From JAHEEL01 sp942491345 (GTDB lineage: Bacteria; Actinomycetota; Acidimicrobiia; Spongiisociales; UBA5794), in NCBI GenBank assembly GCA_942491345.1, contig CALOAN010000003.1, forward strand, positions 62,001 through 126,000: a stretch of DNA of 64,000 nucleotides, in the 5' to 3' direction. The stretch's first letter is position 1, and every line of letters starts with the position of its first letter. Below the pieces are notes generated by a model. That model made no database searches, was not told where the DNA came from, and saw only the letters and a program-made list of their open reading frames with translations. Positions 37,891-46,704 of the stretch are shown here, in pieces. Made by a program: the position numbers and the translations under genes.

Positions 37891-38781
37891 CTAGAGGGAC
37901 GAACGCGGGATCGAGTGTTCCCAGTCGGCAAGCAGCGTCCTGAGAGCAGCAACGAAAGCCAACGGCTGGTCGAGGATCAGGTGGTGATGTGCATCGGGTA
38001 TCGAGACGAACGGTGCGTTGTGGCCGGTCAGCTCGTACATGTACGCCGCAGTGTCCTCTGGCACGATCGTGCTCAATTCACCGCGGAAGAAAGCGATCCG
38101 GCACCGCACGGAGAGGAGTTGATCGCGCAGCGGTATCAGCGTCTGATGGAAGAGATGCGGATCGAATCTCCACGTCCAGCCCGATCCGCGCTCGTGCAGA
38201 GAGAGTCGGCCGACGTGATCGACGATGAATGTGTTCTCGCACGGCTGGGATGGAACGAGCCTGAAGTGACGGAGTGCGGTGGCCTCATCCGGATACGTGC
38301 CGGGGGAGCGAAACGCCGTGCCCCTGGCCCCTTCGCGCGATTCAGGGTCCGGCCGGCGGACAGGGGTATCAACGACAACCGCTCCTGCGAGGCGATCGCC
38401 GTATGCGGAGGCGAGTTCCAGGGTGATGCCACCGCCCAGGGAGTGCCCGACCACCACCGGTGGCCCGGGGAAAGCGGCATCGTCGGCAACTGCCAGCACT
38501 TCTTCGGACCACAGCGTGTGGTTGTAGGTCGTCCGCCGTCCACTCTCACCGTGACCGGAGAGATCGAGAGCGACCGCATGCCAACCCCTCGTGAACATTG
38601 GAGCAATGAACGACCACCAGTGTGCATGGGCCGCTCCGCCGTGGACGAATATCAGCCCAGGTCGGCCTGGTTCGCCCCAATCCAGATATCGGATTTCAGA
38701 TCCGGCAACCTGAATGCGCTGTTCCCGGTAGGGCGTCTCGATGGCACGAACGAACCACGGCGGAGCGACGCCGTCACCCAC
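37891..38781 (-). CDS. alpha/beta hydrolase
   Basis: A 296-residue alpha/beta-hydrolase fold enzyme. The oxyanion-hole motif is FVHGGAAH near residue 45, the nucleophile elbow is VVGHSLGGG with its Ser near 114, the acid is in RGELSTIVPED and the catalytic His is in IPDAHHHLIL. The GTG start at 38781 overlaps the stop of the upstream aminotransferase gene by eight bases and has GAGG before it, which decides the start over the longer frame. Substrate unknown; co-transcription with the PLP enzyme suggests a shared pathway. Confidence 0.9.
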   Translation of the reverse strand: MGDGVAPPWFVRAIETPYREQRIQVAGSEIRYLDWGEPGRPGLIFVHGGAAHAHWWSFIAPMFTRGWHAVALDLSGHGESGRRTTYNHTLWSEEVLAVADDAAFPGPPVVVGHSLGGGITLELASAYGDRLAGAVVVDTPVRRPDPESREGARGTAFRSPGTYPDEATALRHFRLVPSQPCENTFIVDHVGRLSLHERGSGWTWRFDPHLFHQTLIPLRDQLLSVRCRIAFFRGELSTIVPEDTAAYMYELTGHNAPFVSIPDAHHHLILDQPLAFVAALRTLLADWEHSIPRSSL

Positions 38782-40444
38782 TTCGGACCTCGTGGGGCAA
38801 GGTGAACCATCGCAAGTGTTCGAAGTCGTCGGTGAACACTGCAACGTCAGCGGTGTCTTCGACCGGCAGCGCTGCTTCGAGGATCGACCGAGCCTCGTCG
38901 AGGTAGTCCGAAAGCACCGAATCGGCGTCGCGGTGCGGCTGGTGTTCGTAGCGCATCACTCCCGTTGAATAGTCGATCTCGGCCAGACTGAGCGACGGCT
39001 CACCACGCCCGTCTCGGTGTTCCCAAAGGCCGGTTACCGGATCGAAGCGGTAGTAGGGCAGCAGCCTCCAACCTTCGTTCGCGATCAGGTGGACGGCCTC
39101 CACGATGAAGTCGAAGACGATGTCGGAGATGAAATAGTTGAAGTTGACCCGCACCCAGCCGGGTTTGATGCCCTCACAACCTCGCGTGATCTCCCGCTCA
39201 AACTCGATAGACGTATCGAGGTCGATGTCGAGCAGGCGATGGCCGTATGGACCGGCGCACGAGCACCCGCCTCTGGATTGGATCCCGAACAGGTCATTGA
39301 GCAGCGCAACCACATAGTTGTGATGCAGATATCGGTCACCGTGGTTCACCACAAACGACACGATGGAGAGCCGCTCTGCTTCCGGATTCCCCAGGAGTTT
39401 GATGTTGGGGTTCTCGCGCCAAGAATCGATCGCTCGAGCGATGAAGGACTCCTCGAGTTCTCGGATTCGGTCCAGCCCGACGGCGCGCTTGAGTTGGAAG
39501 ACGAGACCGGCACGAATGGACTCGACGATGGCCGGCGTGCCCCCTTCCTCGCGGGTCTCGATGTCATCGATGTAGCGGTGATCGTTCGGGTTGACGAACG
39601 TCACCGTTCCGCCGCCGGGGACCGCGGGCACACGATTGCTGAACAGCTCCTTGCGGGCGACGAGGACTCCCGGTGTGCCCGGTCCGCCAATCATCTTGTG
39701 AGGAGAGAACACCACGGCGTCCTTGTAGGCGGCGGGATCGTCCTCAGGGTTCATGTCGATGGACACGTAGGGGGCGGCTGCCGCAAAGTCCCAGAACGAG
39801 AGTGCTCCATGTTCATGGAGCAGTCGGGCTATGGCGCGAGTGTTGGTGATGATGCCGGTGACGTTTGATGCCGCTGAGAAGCTGCCGATCTTCAGCGGTC
39901 GATCCCGGTGGGCTTCGAGTTCGCGCTCGAGCTGGGCAAGGTCAATGTGGCCGTCCGCGTCTTCTTCGATGCGCACCACGTCTGCAATCGACTCTCTCCA
40001 CGGCAACTCGTTGGAGTGGTGCTCGAACGGTCCAATGAAGACAACCGGCCGTTCGGATTGCGAGATGTGATCGCTGAGGTGATAGTCGTCCTCGAGTCTC
40101 GACGGGATGCGGAGGCCGAGCACCGAGACCAGCCGATCGATGGCCCCGGTGGCCCCCGAACCTGTGAACACAACCGCATGGTCCTCGTTCGCGTTCAGAC
40201 ACGAGCGGATCATTTGCCTGGCTTCCTCACGGAAGCGTGATGTCTGCAGGCCGGTGCCTGACGACTCGGTGTGTGTGTTTGCGTAGAGCGGGAGTACGAC
40301 GTCGCGCAGGTAGTCCTCGATGAACGACAGCGACCGGCCCGAGGCGGTGTAGTCCGCGTAGGTAACCCTTCGGAGGCCGAAGGGGCCCGGGACGGCGTAG
40401 TCAGAGCCGATGACCGATGCCCGGATGGTTTCAACGAGGTCCAT
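38774..40444 (-). CDS. class V aminotransferase (cysteine-desulfurase-like PLP enzyme)
   Basis: A 556-residue PLP enzyme. It has TYADYTASGRS near the N-terminus, GSGATGAIDRLV, EHHSNELPW, the cofactor lysine in VVFSPHKMIGGPGTPG, and SRGGCSCAGPYGH like the active-site cysteine loop of NifS/SufS proteins. It is over 100 residues longer than SufS because of inserts and a C-terminal extension. Cysteine or another amino acid could be the substrate; the function is not assigned. The ATG at 40444 is chosen because upstream sequence is a 7-bp repeat array. A hydrolase gene follows with overlapping ends. Confidence 0.88.
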   Translation of the reverse strand: MDLVETIRASVIGSDYAVPGPFGLRRVTYADYTASGRSLSFIEDYLRDVVLPLYANTHTESSGTGLQTSRFREEARQMIRSCLNANEDHAVVFTGSGATGAIDRLVSVLGLRIPSRLEDDYHLSDHISQSERPVVFIGPFEHHSNELPWRESIADVVRIEEDADGHIDLAQLERELEAHRDRPLKIGSFSAASNVTGIITNTRAIARLLHEHGALSFWDFAAAAPYVSIDMNPEDDPAAYKDAVVFSPHKMIGGPGTPGVLVARKELFSNRVPAVPGGGTVTFVNPNDHRYIDDIETREEGGTPAIVESIRAGLVFQLKRAVGLDRIRELEESFIARAIDSWRENPNIKLLGNPEAERLSIVSFVVNHGDRYLHHNYVVALLNDLFGIQSRGGCSCAGPYGHRLLDIDLDTSIEFEREITRGCEGIKPGWVRVNFNYFISDIVFDFIVEAVHLIANEGWRLLPYYRFDPVTGLWEHRDGRGEPSLSLAEIDYSTGVMRYEHQPHRDADSVLSDYLDEARSILEAALPVEDTADVAVFTDDFEHLRWFTLPHEVRSG

Positions 40445-40467
40445 AGGCCGAAGAGTAGAAGGATGGA

Positions 40468-40655
<188 letters not shown>

Positions 40656-40840
40656 CTACCGGCCGCGATCGCTGCGGGTGAGCGGTGAGCGCCGGGTGAT
40701 TGGTGAAGTCTGGTCGCTCAGCGTCTGGCGACGTTGAGCCAAATCTGCTTGAAATCCGTGATGGCAACTAGAAACATCTAACATCAAGTACCACGATTCA
40801 CAAGCATGGTCTGCAATACCGTGCTCACGGGTTTGAGTCC
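40656..40840. other. intergenic stretch, nothing recognised
   Basis: Between the long repeat array and the DosR-like boxes I see no gene, tRNA or hairpin terminator. It includes a lower-GC part around 40740-40800. A promoter for the leftward gene could lie here or inside the array. Confidence 0.5.
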
Positions 40841-40908
40841 ATTGGGACCTTCGTCCCTGCGGGGGGGACTTCGGTCCCTAGAGGTACAACTGGACGTGGG
40901 GTAACAAT
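40841..40908 (+). promoter_or_regulatory. tandem DosR/DevR-box-like operators and -10 of the molybdopterin enzyme operon
   Basis: Two palindromes, GGGAC-CTTC-GTCCC (40844-40857) and GGGAC-TTCG-GTCCC (40865-40878), match the GGGACTWWAGTCCC core of mycobacterial DosR boxes. Their centres are 21 bases apart, two helical turns. TAACAAT at 40902-40908 is a good -10, which would put the second box near -43, the usual position for DosR activation overlapping -35. Operon start codon is GTG at 41015. Confidence 0.72.
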
Positions 40909-41014
40909 CACTCCCGTAGCGATCCGCGGGCTCGTGGACGTCACCGGACCGGGGACCGGAATAGGCGACGAAGTAGCCACCTGACGAGGATCTTCCATTG
41001 ATGGGAGTTTCCGC

Positions 41015-43291
41015 GTGGCCAGAGTCGATCTTGAGATCACCAGACGACAATTCTTCGGAGCCGGACTTGCCGGCGCTGCGGCAATGGGCGCCGGGCGGGC
41101 ACCGCTGGCCATGCACTATCCCGACCCTCCTTGGTTTGCCACCGGTGAAGTGACGACGACCTACAACTACTGCGACATGTGTCCGTGGAAGTGTGGGATT
41201 GCCGTCCAGAGCGTCGACGGCAAGGTCATCAAAGTCGATGGGAACGCAAACGACCCCAAGAGTCGCGGGATGTTGTGCGGCCGTGGTCAAGCGGGTGTTT
41301 CGTTCATGTACGACCCCGACCGGCTGCAGTCCCCGATGATTCGTACGGGGGAACGAGGCGAGGGCAAGTTCCGTGAAGTGACATGGGAAGAGGCGCTCGA
41401 CTACTCGGCCGAGAAGATCCTTGCCATCAAGGACACCTACGGGCCGGAGTCCCTCGCGATCTTCGGTCACACCACGGGCGACTTTTGGTTCACCGACTAC
41501 TTCGCCCAAGCGTGGGGCACACCCAACGCTGCGAAGCCGTCGTCGTCGTTGTGTCTGAGTCCACGTGACGAGGCGTGCACCCTGACGCTCGGCTTCCCCG
41601 TCGGCGGACACGAGCCGATGGATTGGGACGAGATCGAGTGTGTGGCGTTCATCGGAAGCCACGTCGGCGAAGACAGTCGCAACACCGTCATGCAGGACTT
41701 CGTCGAGGCACGCAACCGCGGAGCGCAGATCATCGTTGTCGACCCGCGCTTCTCCACTGCTGCTGCGAAAGCCGACCACTGGTTGCCGATCAAGCCGGGC
41801 ACCGATACTGCTCTGTTGCTTGCATGGGTCAACGTTCTCATCGAAGAGAACCTGTACGACGCTGCCTACATCGCCGAGTGGGCCAATGGATTTGATCAGC
41901 TCGCTGCTCATGTGAAGGACTTCACGCCGGAGTGGGCAGCCTCGATCACCGAGCTCTCCGCAGAGCAAATCCGTGCGACAGCCCGGGTGATGGGCGAGCG
42001 CCACCCGAAAGCGGCGATCATGCCGGGCCGCCATACCACCTGGTACGGAAACGACTCGCAGCGGATGCGTGCGGTGTTCCTCGTCAATTCGCTGCTGGGT
42101 GCCTACGGCCGGCACGGCGGAATGTACTTCAACAAGTCGCCGTTTCTCGACGCGTACCCACACCCGCCGTTCGCAGTCACGGGTAGCTCAGGCGGCTGTT
42201 CCGCGGAACCGGGTGAAGCGGTGAGTGACGAACTCCCGCTCGGACCGTCCGGCAAGGCTCGTGCCGACGGCGCCCGCGAGACATTTCTCCGCGGAGCGAC
42301 CGCGATGCAAGAGCTGATCGATCCGATGATCACCGATGATCCCTACCGGATCGCCGGGTTGATCGTCTACGGCGTCAACCTGCTGAATTCGGTCCCGATG
42401 CCATCGAGGACGATCGAGGCGCTCAAGAAACTCGACTTCATCCTCGCCGTCGACGTTCTACCCCAGGAGCATGTCGCGTGGGCCGATGTGGTGTTCCCAG
42501 AAGCCACGTTCCTCGAGCGGTACGACGAACTCTCGACCGTGCCGTACAAGACACCGTTCATTCAGATGCGCGAGCCCGCCGTGGCGCCGCTCTACGACAC
42601 GATGCCGGGATGGATGATGGCAAGGGAGCTCGGCCTGCGAGTTGGACTCGATGCGTTCTTCAAGTGGGAGACGATCGAGGAATACCTCAACACACGCCTC
42701 CGCTCAGTTGGTACCAGCCTCGAAGAGATGCATGAAACCGGTGGTGTGATCATCCAGGAGGGCAAGCCCTATCTCGAGGACTACGGTGGCGAATCACCGT
42801 TCCACACGGCTTCTGGGAAGATCGAACTCTCGGTTGCCGAACTTGCCGAGGCCGGACTTGATCCAATCCCGGTCTACGAACCGACCGAGGAACCGCCCGC
42901 CGGCTACTACCGCCTCCTCTACGGGAGAGTTCCGGTCCACACCTTTGCCAAGACACAGAACACTCCCGTGTTGAGCGACGTCTATCCGGAGAACGAACTC
43001 TGGATCAACGAGGATGAAGCCTCCGCGCTCGGATATGGCAACGGGGATTTCGTCTGGCTCGAAAACGAAGCCGGCGACCGAACCGGCCCGATAAAGGTGA
43101 AGGCCACGCAGAGGATTCGGAAGGACGCCGTGTTCATGGCACACGGATTCGGCCAGCAGGCAGCCGGGCTCACCAACGCAAACGGCAAGGGTGCCAGCGA
43201 CACCAAGATGATGAGCCGGTACAAGCTCGATCCGATCAGCGGCGGTGCCGGGATGCGAATCAACTTCGTCCGACTGGTGGAGGGAGAGTGA
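41015..43291 (+). CDS. Tat-exported molybdopterin oxidoreductase (polysulfide/thiosulfate reductase-like catalytic subunit)
   Basis: A 758-residue bis-MGD enzyme of the DMSO reductase superfamily. TRRQFF near residue 9 is a Tat signal. Cys53, Cys56, Cys60 and Cys88 hold a [4Fe-4S] cluster; Cys180 in SSSLCLSP is at the place of the Mo ligand, as in PhsA/PsrA-like enzymes. C-terminal MopB-binding region: MAHGFGQQ. With the next two genes it forms a periplasmic-side reductase or dehydrogenase linked to quinone. A nearby rhodanese lipoprotein suggests a sulfur substrate, but this is inferred. GGGAG precedes the GTG start. Confidence 0.9.
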   Translation: MARVDLEITRRQFFGAGLAGAAAMGAGRAPLAMHYPDPPWFATGEVTTTYNYCDMCPWKCGIAVQSVDGKVIKVDGNANDPKSRGMLCGRGQAGVSFMYDPDRLQSPMIRTGERGEGKFREVTWEEALDYSAEKILAIKDTYGPESLAIFGHTTGDFWFTDYFAQAWGTPNAAKPSSSLCLSPRDEACTLTLGFPVGGHEPMDWDEIECVAFIGSHVGEDSRNTVMQDFVEARNRGAQIIVVDPRFSTAAAKADHWLPIKPGTDTALLLAWVNVLIEENLYDAAYIAEWANGFDQLAAHVKDFTPEWAASITELSAEQIRATARVMGERHPKAAIMPGRHTTWYGNDSQRMRAVFLVNSLLGAYGRHGGMYFNKSPFLDAYPHPPFAVTGSSGGCSAEPGEAVSDELPLGPSGKARADGARETFLRGATAMQELIDPMITDDPYRIAGLIVYGVNLLNSVPMPSRTIEALKKLDFILAVDVLPQEHVAWADVVFPEATFLERYDELSTVPYKTPFIQMREPAVAPLYDTMPGWMMARELGLRVGLDAFFKWETIEEYLNTRLRSVGTSLEEMHETGGVIIQEGKPYLEDYGGESPFHTASGKIELSVAELAEAGLDPIPVYEPTEEPPAGYYRLLYGRVPVHTFAKTQNTPVLSDVYPENELWINEDEASALGYGNGDFVWLENEAGDRTGPIKVKATQRIRKDAVFMAHGFGQQAAGLTNANGKGASDTKMMSRYKLDPISGGAGMRINFVRLVEGE

Positions 43292-43292
43292 C

Positions 43293-44075
43293 ATGGCATC
43301 TGCATTCCTCCTCGACATGAGCCGCTGTATCGGGTGTGAAGCATGTGTCGTGGCATGCAAGGCCGGCAACGAGCTCCCCCTCGACCGTCAGTACATCGAG
43401 TTGATCGAGCAGACATCCGGCACCTTCCCGAACCTCACGGGCGGTTTCCAGAACCACAGGTGTTATCACTGTGCCGACGCCACGTGTGTCGCCGTATGCC
43501 CCACCGGCGCTTTGTTCAAGGAAGACGGTCTCACGCGGTTGGATCGGGACGCCTGTTCGGGCTGCGGCTACTGTGTCCAGTCGTGCCCGTACGGCGTCCC
43601 GAAGATGTCCGATGGGCGCTCGAGCAAGTGTGACGCCTGTGCATCGAACGTCGGTGGAGGTGGATCCCCGTGGTGTGTGACTACCTGTCCCGGCAAGGCG
43701 CTGGAGTACGGCAATCGCGACGAGATCCTCGCTGAAGCGAACAAACGTGTCGCAGCGCTGAAGGATCGGTATCCGAAGGCTCAGGTCTACGGAGAGACAC
43801 AGGCGGGCGGTCTCGGCCTCATCCTCGTGCTCCCGGATGATCCACAGACGCTCAGCATTCCTGCCGATCCGCCTTCCACTCCCGAGGTCGCAAACCTGTG
43901 GAAGAACTGGGTTCAGCCGATCTCGATGGGCTCTACGGCCGTCGCCGTCGCCGGCCTTGGTGTCCTTGGTGTCATGGCTCGGAAGAACCATCTGGCAGAG
44001 ATCAAGGAGATCGAGGAGAGGAAGAACGCCACGGTTTCAGCCGGCGGCGAAGAAGGAGGGCACGACGATGCCTGA
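43293..44075 (+). CDS. four-cluster ferredoxin subunit of the molybdopterin enzyme
   Basis: A 260-residue electron-transfer protein like PsrB/PhsB/FdhH. Four [4Fe-4S] motif sets are seen: CIGCEACVVAC near residue 12, CYHCADATCVAVCP, CSGCGYCVQSCP and CDAC paired with CVTTCP. A C-terminal hydrophobic segment (about 216-236, GSTAVAVAGLGVLGVMA) may anchor it to the membrane next to the cytochrome. It starts one base after the catalytic gene stop and overlaps the cytochrome gene by eight bases, so one operon. Electrons pass between the Mo enzyme and cytochrome b. Confidence 0.93.
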   Translation: MASAFLLDMSRCIGCEACVVACKAGNELPLDRQYIELIEQTSGTFPNLTGGFQNHRCYHCADATCVAVCPTGALFKEDGLTRLDRDACSGCGYCVQSCPYGVPKMSDGRSSKCDACASNVGGGGSPWCVTTCPGKALEYGNRDEILAEANKRVAALKDRYPKAQVYGETQAGGLGLILVLPDDPQTLSIPADPPSTPEVANLWKNWVQPISMGSTAVAVAGLGVLGVMARKNHLAEIKEIEERKNATVSAGGEEGGHDDA

Positions 44076-44724
44076 GTCGAACGGCGAACAGAAGATCCTC
44101 CGCTATCGGCGCCGCCAACGCATCATCCATGGCGTGATGGCAGTTTCGTTCCTGATCCTGCTCTTCACCGGCCTGGCCCTTGTCTGGAGCCCGCTGGCCT
44201 TCATCGCGGCGGGTGGCTGGTCTCGGTACCTTCACCGCATTGCGGCGCTCGGGTTCATGTCGGTCCCAATCCTGTACATCGTGCTCGACAGGCCCGGTGC
44301 GAAGGAGATCGTCACCGAGTCGTTCAGGTACGACAGTGACGATGTCGCTTGGTTCAAGAGCTTCTACCGCTACGTGCTCGGCAGGACTGCCACGATGCCG
44401 CCGCAAGGAAGGCTCAACGCCGGGCAGAAGCTCCATCACTCGGCGGTGATGATCTTCTCCGCCTCCATTGTGGCTACCGGGATCATCATGTGGGGCTTCA
44501 AGAGCAGCCTGAGTGCCACGGCGCTGTCGTGGACCGCCATGGTTCACGATCTCTCGATGCTGGCGCTTGCACTGCTGCTGCTCGGCCACGTCTACTTCAC
44601 CTATGTCTACAAAGCCTGGTCATCGATGGCCACGGGATACGTGCCCAAGGAGGACATGGAGCTCGAACACAGCAAATGGGTCGAGGAACTCGAACACGAG
44701 AGTGCTGAGAGCCCCTCGGTGTAG
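44068..44724 (+). CDS. membrane cytochrome b subunit (formate dehydrogenase gamma type)
   Basis: A 218-residue protein with four transmembrane helices and haem-ligand histidines in QRIIHGVMAVSFLIL, RYLHRIAALGF, QKLHHSAVMIFSASI and LGHVYFTYVYKAW, as in FdnI-type cytochrome b subunits. It would connect the Fe-S subunit to the quinone pool. The ATG at 44068 overlaps the end of the ferredoxin gene by eight bases. The acidic C-terminus is cytoplasmic. It is followed after 74 bases by the rhodanese lipoprotein gene. Confidence 0.9.
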   Translation: MPESNGEQKILRYRRRQRIIHGVMAVSFLILLFTGLALVWSPLAFIAAGGWSRYLHRIAALGFMSVPILYIVLDRPGAKEIVTESFRYDSDDVAWFKSFYRYVLGRTATMPPQGRLNAGQKLHHSAVMIFSASIVATGIIMWGFKSSLSATALSWTAMVHDLSMLALALLLLGHVYFTYVYKAWSSMATGYVPKEDMELEHSKWVEELEHESAESPSV

Positions 44725-44798
44725 TCGGCAGGAATAGCAAGGACCCGGAATGAAGCCGGAGGGAGTCGAAATACTCCAACTGAGGAAGAAGGAAGACC

Positions 44799-45710
44799 AT
44801 GAAGAGAATGCAATGGGTATCGCTAATCGGGCTTGTGCTCGCTCTTGCGATGGTTGCCGCTGCCTGCAGCAGTGACGACTCCGCAGACGATACGACAACA
44901 ACAACTACCACGGTGGCAGAGACAACCACCACGACCATGGCGGCGTTCGATCTCACGGCGGCCGTCGACGACTACCTGGCAAACATTCCCGAGGGCTTCC
45001 TGGCCATCGGCGACGTGCAGGTGTTCAAGGATGGTGTTGAGGCCAGTGACGCACTTGTCATCGACGTGCGTGAAACGGGCGAATACGAAGAGGGACACAT
45101 CCCCGGAGCGGTGAACATCCCGATCCGGACGCTCACGCAGAACTTGGACAGGATCCCGACGGACCGTCAGGTCTACGTGTACTGCAAGTCCGGTTTCCGG
45201 GCCGCGCAGTCTCTGTCGGCTCTCGGCCTTGTCGGCTACGACAATGTGCTCTCCTACAAGCCGGGCTGGGACGGCTGGACGGAGGCGGGCGAGGAAGTGA
45301 GCACCGAAGAAGCGATCGCCGAAGTTGTCGGTGCCCCCGACATCGATCCGGAGCTCCTCGCGGTCGTCGACGGCTACATGTCGACGATCCCCGATGGATT
45401 CAACTCGGCCGGTGATGCTGCCAAGTTCATGGAAGCAGCAGACGCGGGTGCGTTCGTCCTGGACGTCCGGACTGCCGACGAGTACGCAGTCAGCCATATT
45501 GACGGTGCGACCAATGTCGACATCCGGAGCCTCGCGAAAGAGATCGACATGGTCCCGACCGACTCCAATACCCTCGCGTATTGCGGATCCGGGCATCGTG
45601 CCGGTATGGCGCTCCCGGCTCTGGCCGTGCTCGATCGTGCGAGCAGCAAGGCCTACGGCGGAAGCTACGACTCTCTCGTCGAAGCCGGCGCCCCGGTAGC
45701 GGCTCAGTAG
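44799..45710 (+). CDS. tandem rhodanese lipoprotein
   Basis: A 303-residue lipoprotein: lipobox AAAC (Cys23), Thr-rich linker, then two rhodanese domains. Domain 1 has DVRETGEYEEGHIPGAVNIP and active Cys129 in YCKSGFRA; domain 2 has DVRTADEYAVSHIDGATNV and Cys261 in YCGSGHRA. Both persulfide cysteines are intact. It would transfer sulfane sulfur on the outer face of the membrane, and its place just after the molybdopterin oxidoreductase genes suggests delivery or removal of sulfur for that enzyme. The gene has a purine-rich Shine-Dalgarno region and may be co-transcribed. Confidence 0.93.
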   Translation: MKRMQWVSLIGLVLALAMVAAACSSDDSADDTTTTTTTVAETTTTTMAAFDLTAAVDDYLANIPEGFLAIGDVQVFKDGVEASDALVIDVRETGEYEEGHIPGAVNIPIRTLTQNLDRIPTDRQVYVYCKSGFRAAQSLSALGLVGYDNVLSYKPGWDGWTEAGEEVSTEEAIAEVVGAPDIDPELLAVVDGYMSTIPDGFNSAGDAAKFMEAADAGAFVLDVRTADEYAVSHIDGATNVDIRSLAKEIDMVPTDSNTLAYCGSGHRAGMALPALAVLDRASSKAYGGSYDSLVEAGAPVAAQ

Positions 45711-45753
45711 CGGCTCACATGCGAGGAGAAGCGCTCGAGCCCCAGGCCTGAAG

Positions 45754-45779
45754 AAGACTCGAGACTCGAGACAAGACGA
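45754..45779. repeat. short 7-bp array after the rhodanese gene
   Basis: GACTCGA/GAGACAA-type units; left arm of a pair whose right arm is at 45866-45930. A strong hairpin lies between them. Confidence 0.75.
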
Positions 45780-45780
45780 G

Positions 45781-45832
45781 GGACCCGTTCCTAGACCCCC
45801 AGTACGGGAGTCCGGGGGCGGGTCCTTGTTTG
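45781..45832 (+). terminator. probable terminator after the rhodanese gene
   Basis: GGACCCG (45781-45787) pairs with CGGGTCC (45819-45825), and CCCCC (45796-45800) with GGGGG (45814-45818), with an 8-base bulge; TTGTTT follows the right arm. It sits between two convergent genes and two 7-bp arrays. Confidence 0.6.
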
Positions 45833-45865
45833 CTCCTCGATTCGAGCTTCCACCCACGACCGATC

Positions 45866-45930
45866 GTGTCTCGAGTCTCGAATCTCGAGTCGTGGGTCTC
45901 GTGTCTCAAACCTCGTGTCTCGTGTCTCTC
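45866..45930. repeat. 7-bp array, GTGTCTC orientation
   Basis: GTCTCGA/GTGTCTC-type units run right up to the stop codon of the leftward ogt gene. Right arm of the pair started at 45754. Confidence 0.85.
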
Positions 45931-46704
45931 TTACGCTGCCGGGCGGCAGACTTTGCAGGCTCGATAGCCGTCAGCTTCCGCGGCTCGCCCCGTGCGGAAC
46001 TCGACGCGGTGTGCATCCGTGATTCGTTTCGCGTGGCGACATGTCGGGAAGCAGTAGATGCCCGTGGTATCGCTGCCGACAAGACGAACTCCGCGGCGGG
46101 CCGCTGTCTCAATCGCGTCCGGATCGAGTCCTTCATGTTCGAGGAGTTTGCGCTTCATCGGGGAGCCGTAGGCATAGTTGCCGATCTGACCGTCGGTGCG
46201 TACCACACGATGGCACGGGATCAATACGGGTACTGGATTCCGGCCGAGAGCGGTTCCAACGGCGCGAACGGCGCCAGGGTTTCCGATTTCTCTGGCGATC
46301 CAACCATAGGGACGGATCTCTCCCGGAGGAATCTCGGCACACTTCTCGAGCACCTTGCGCTGGAACTCCCCCACAGACGAGAGATCAACGGGCAGCTGCC
46401 CCAGACGGCCGGTCTCGATCGTGTGGCTGAGGTGTTTCTCCAACAACCGAGGCAGAACGTCCACGAAGTAGGCACGGCGCGGGTGCCGCATTTCGAAATC
46501 CGCGCGTGTTCCCACGGCTTCAACGGGCACGAACGCGGTGATACCGCGCCCGTTCCAGGCGACAAAGGCGCGCCCGGTTGGACCCGCTATCTCGGTATAG
46601 GAGTCGGCGAGATCGGTGCCCATCAGCACGGTCTCGAGCAGCGTGTCGGGCGCGGGGCGCCGGAGCGCGCCAAGCCCTTCGACGGTGGCGTCTTTGCTGG
46701 TCAT
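45931..46704 (-). CDS. ogt: O6-methylguanine-DNA methyltransferase with C-terminal Ada zinc domain
   Basis: A 257-residue DNA repair protein. Residues 20-195 form an Ogt/AGT domain with the methyl-acceptor Cys164 in IPCHRVVR and RAVGTALGRNP. A C-terminal module (about 200-255) has GIYCFPTC and YRACKVCRP, the four zinc cysteines (218, 222, 250, 253) of the Ada N-terminal domain that takes methyl groups from phosphotriesters. In Ada this module comes first; here the order is reversed and there is no AraC DNA-binding domain. The gene overlaps the upstream ECF sigma gene (ATGA), so the two are co-transcribed. Confidence 0.93.
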   Translation of the reverse strand: MTSKDATVEGLGALRRPAPDTLLETVLMGTDLADSYTEIAGPTGRAFVAWNGRGITAFVPVEAVGTRADFEMRHPRRAYFVDVLPRLLEKHLSHTIETGRLGQLPVDLSSVGEFQRKVLEKCAEIPPGEIRPYGWIAREIGNPGAVRAVGTALGRNPVPVLIPCHRVVRTDGQIGNYAYGSPMKRKLLEHEGLDPDAIETAARRGVRLVGSDTTGIYCFPTCRHAKRITDAHRVEFRTGRAAEADGYRACKVCRPAA

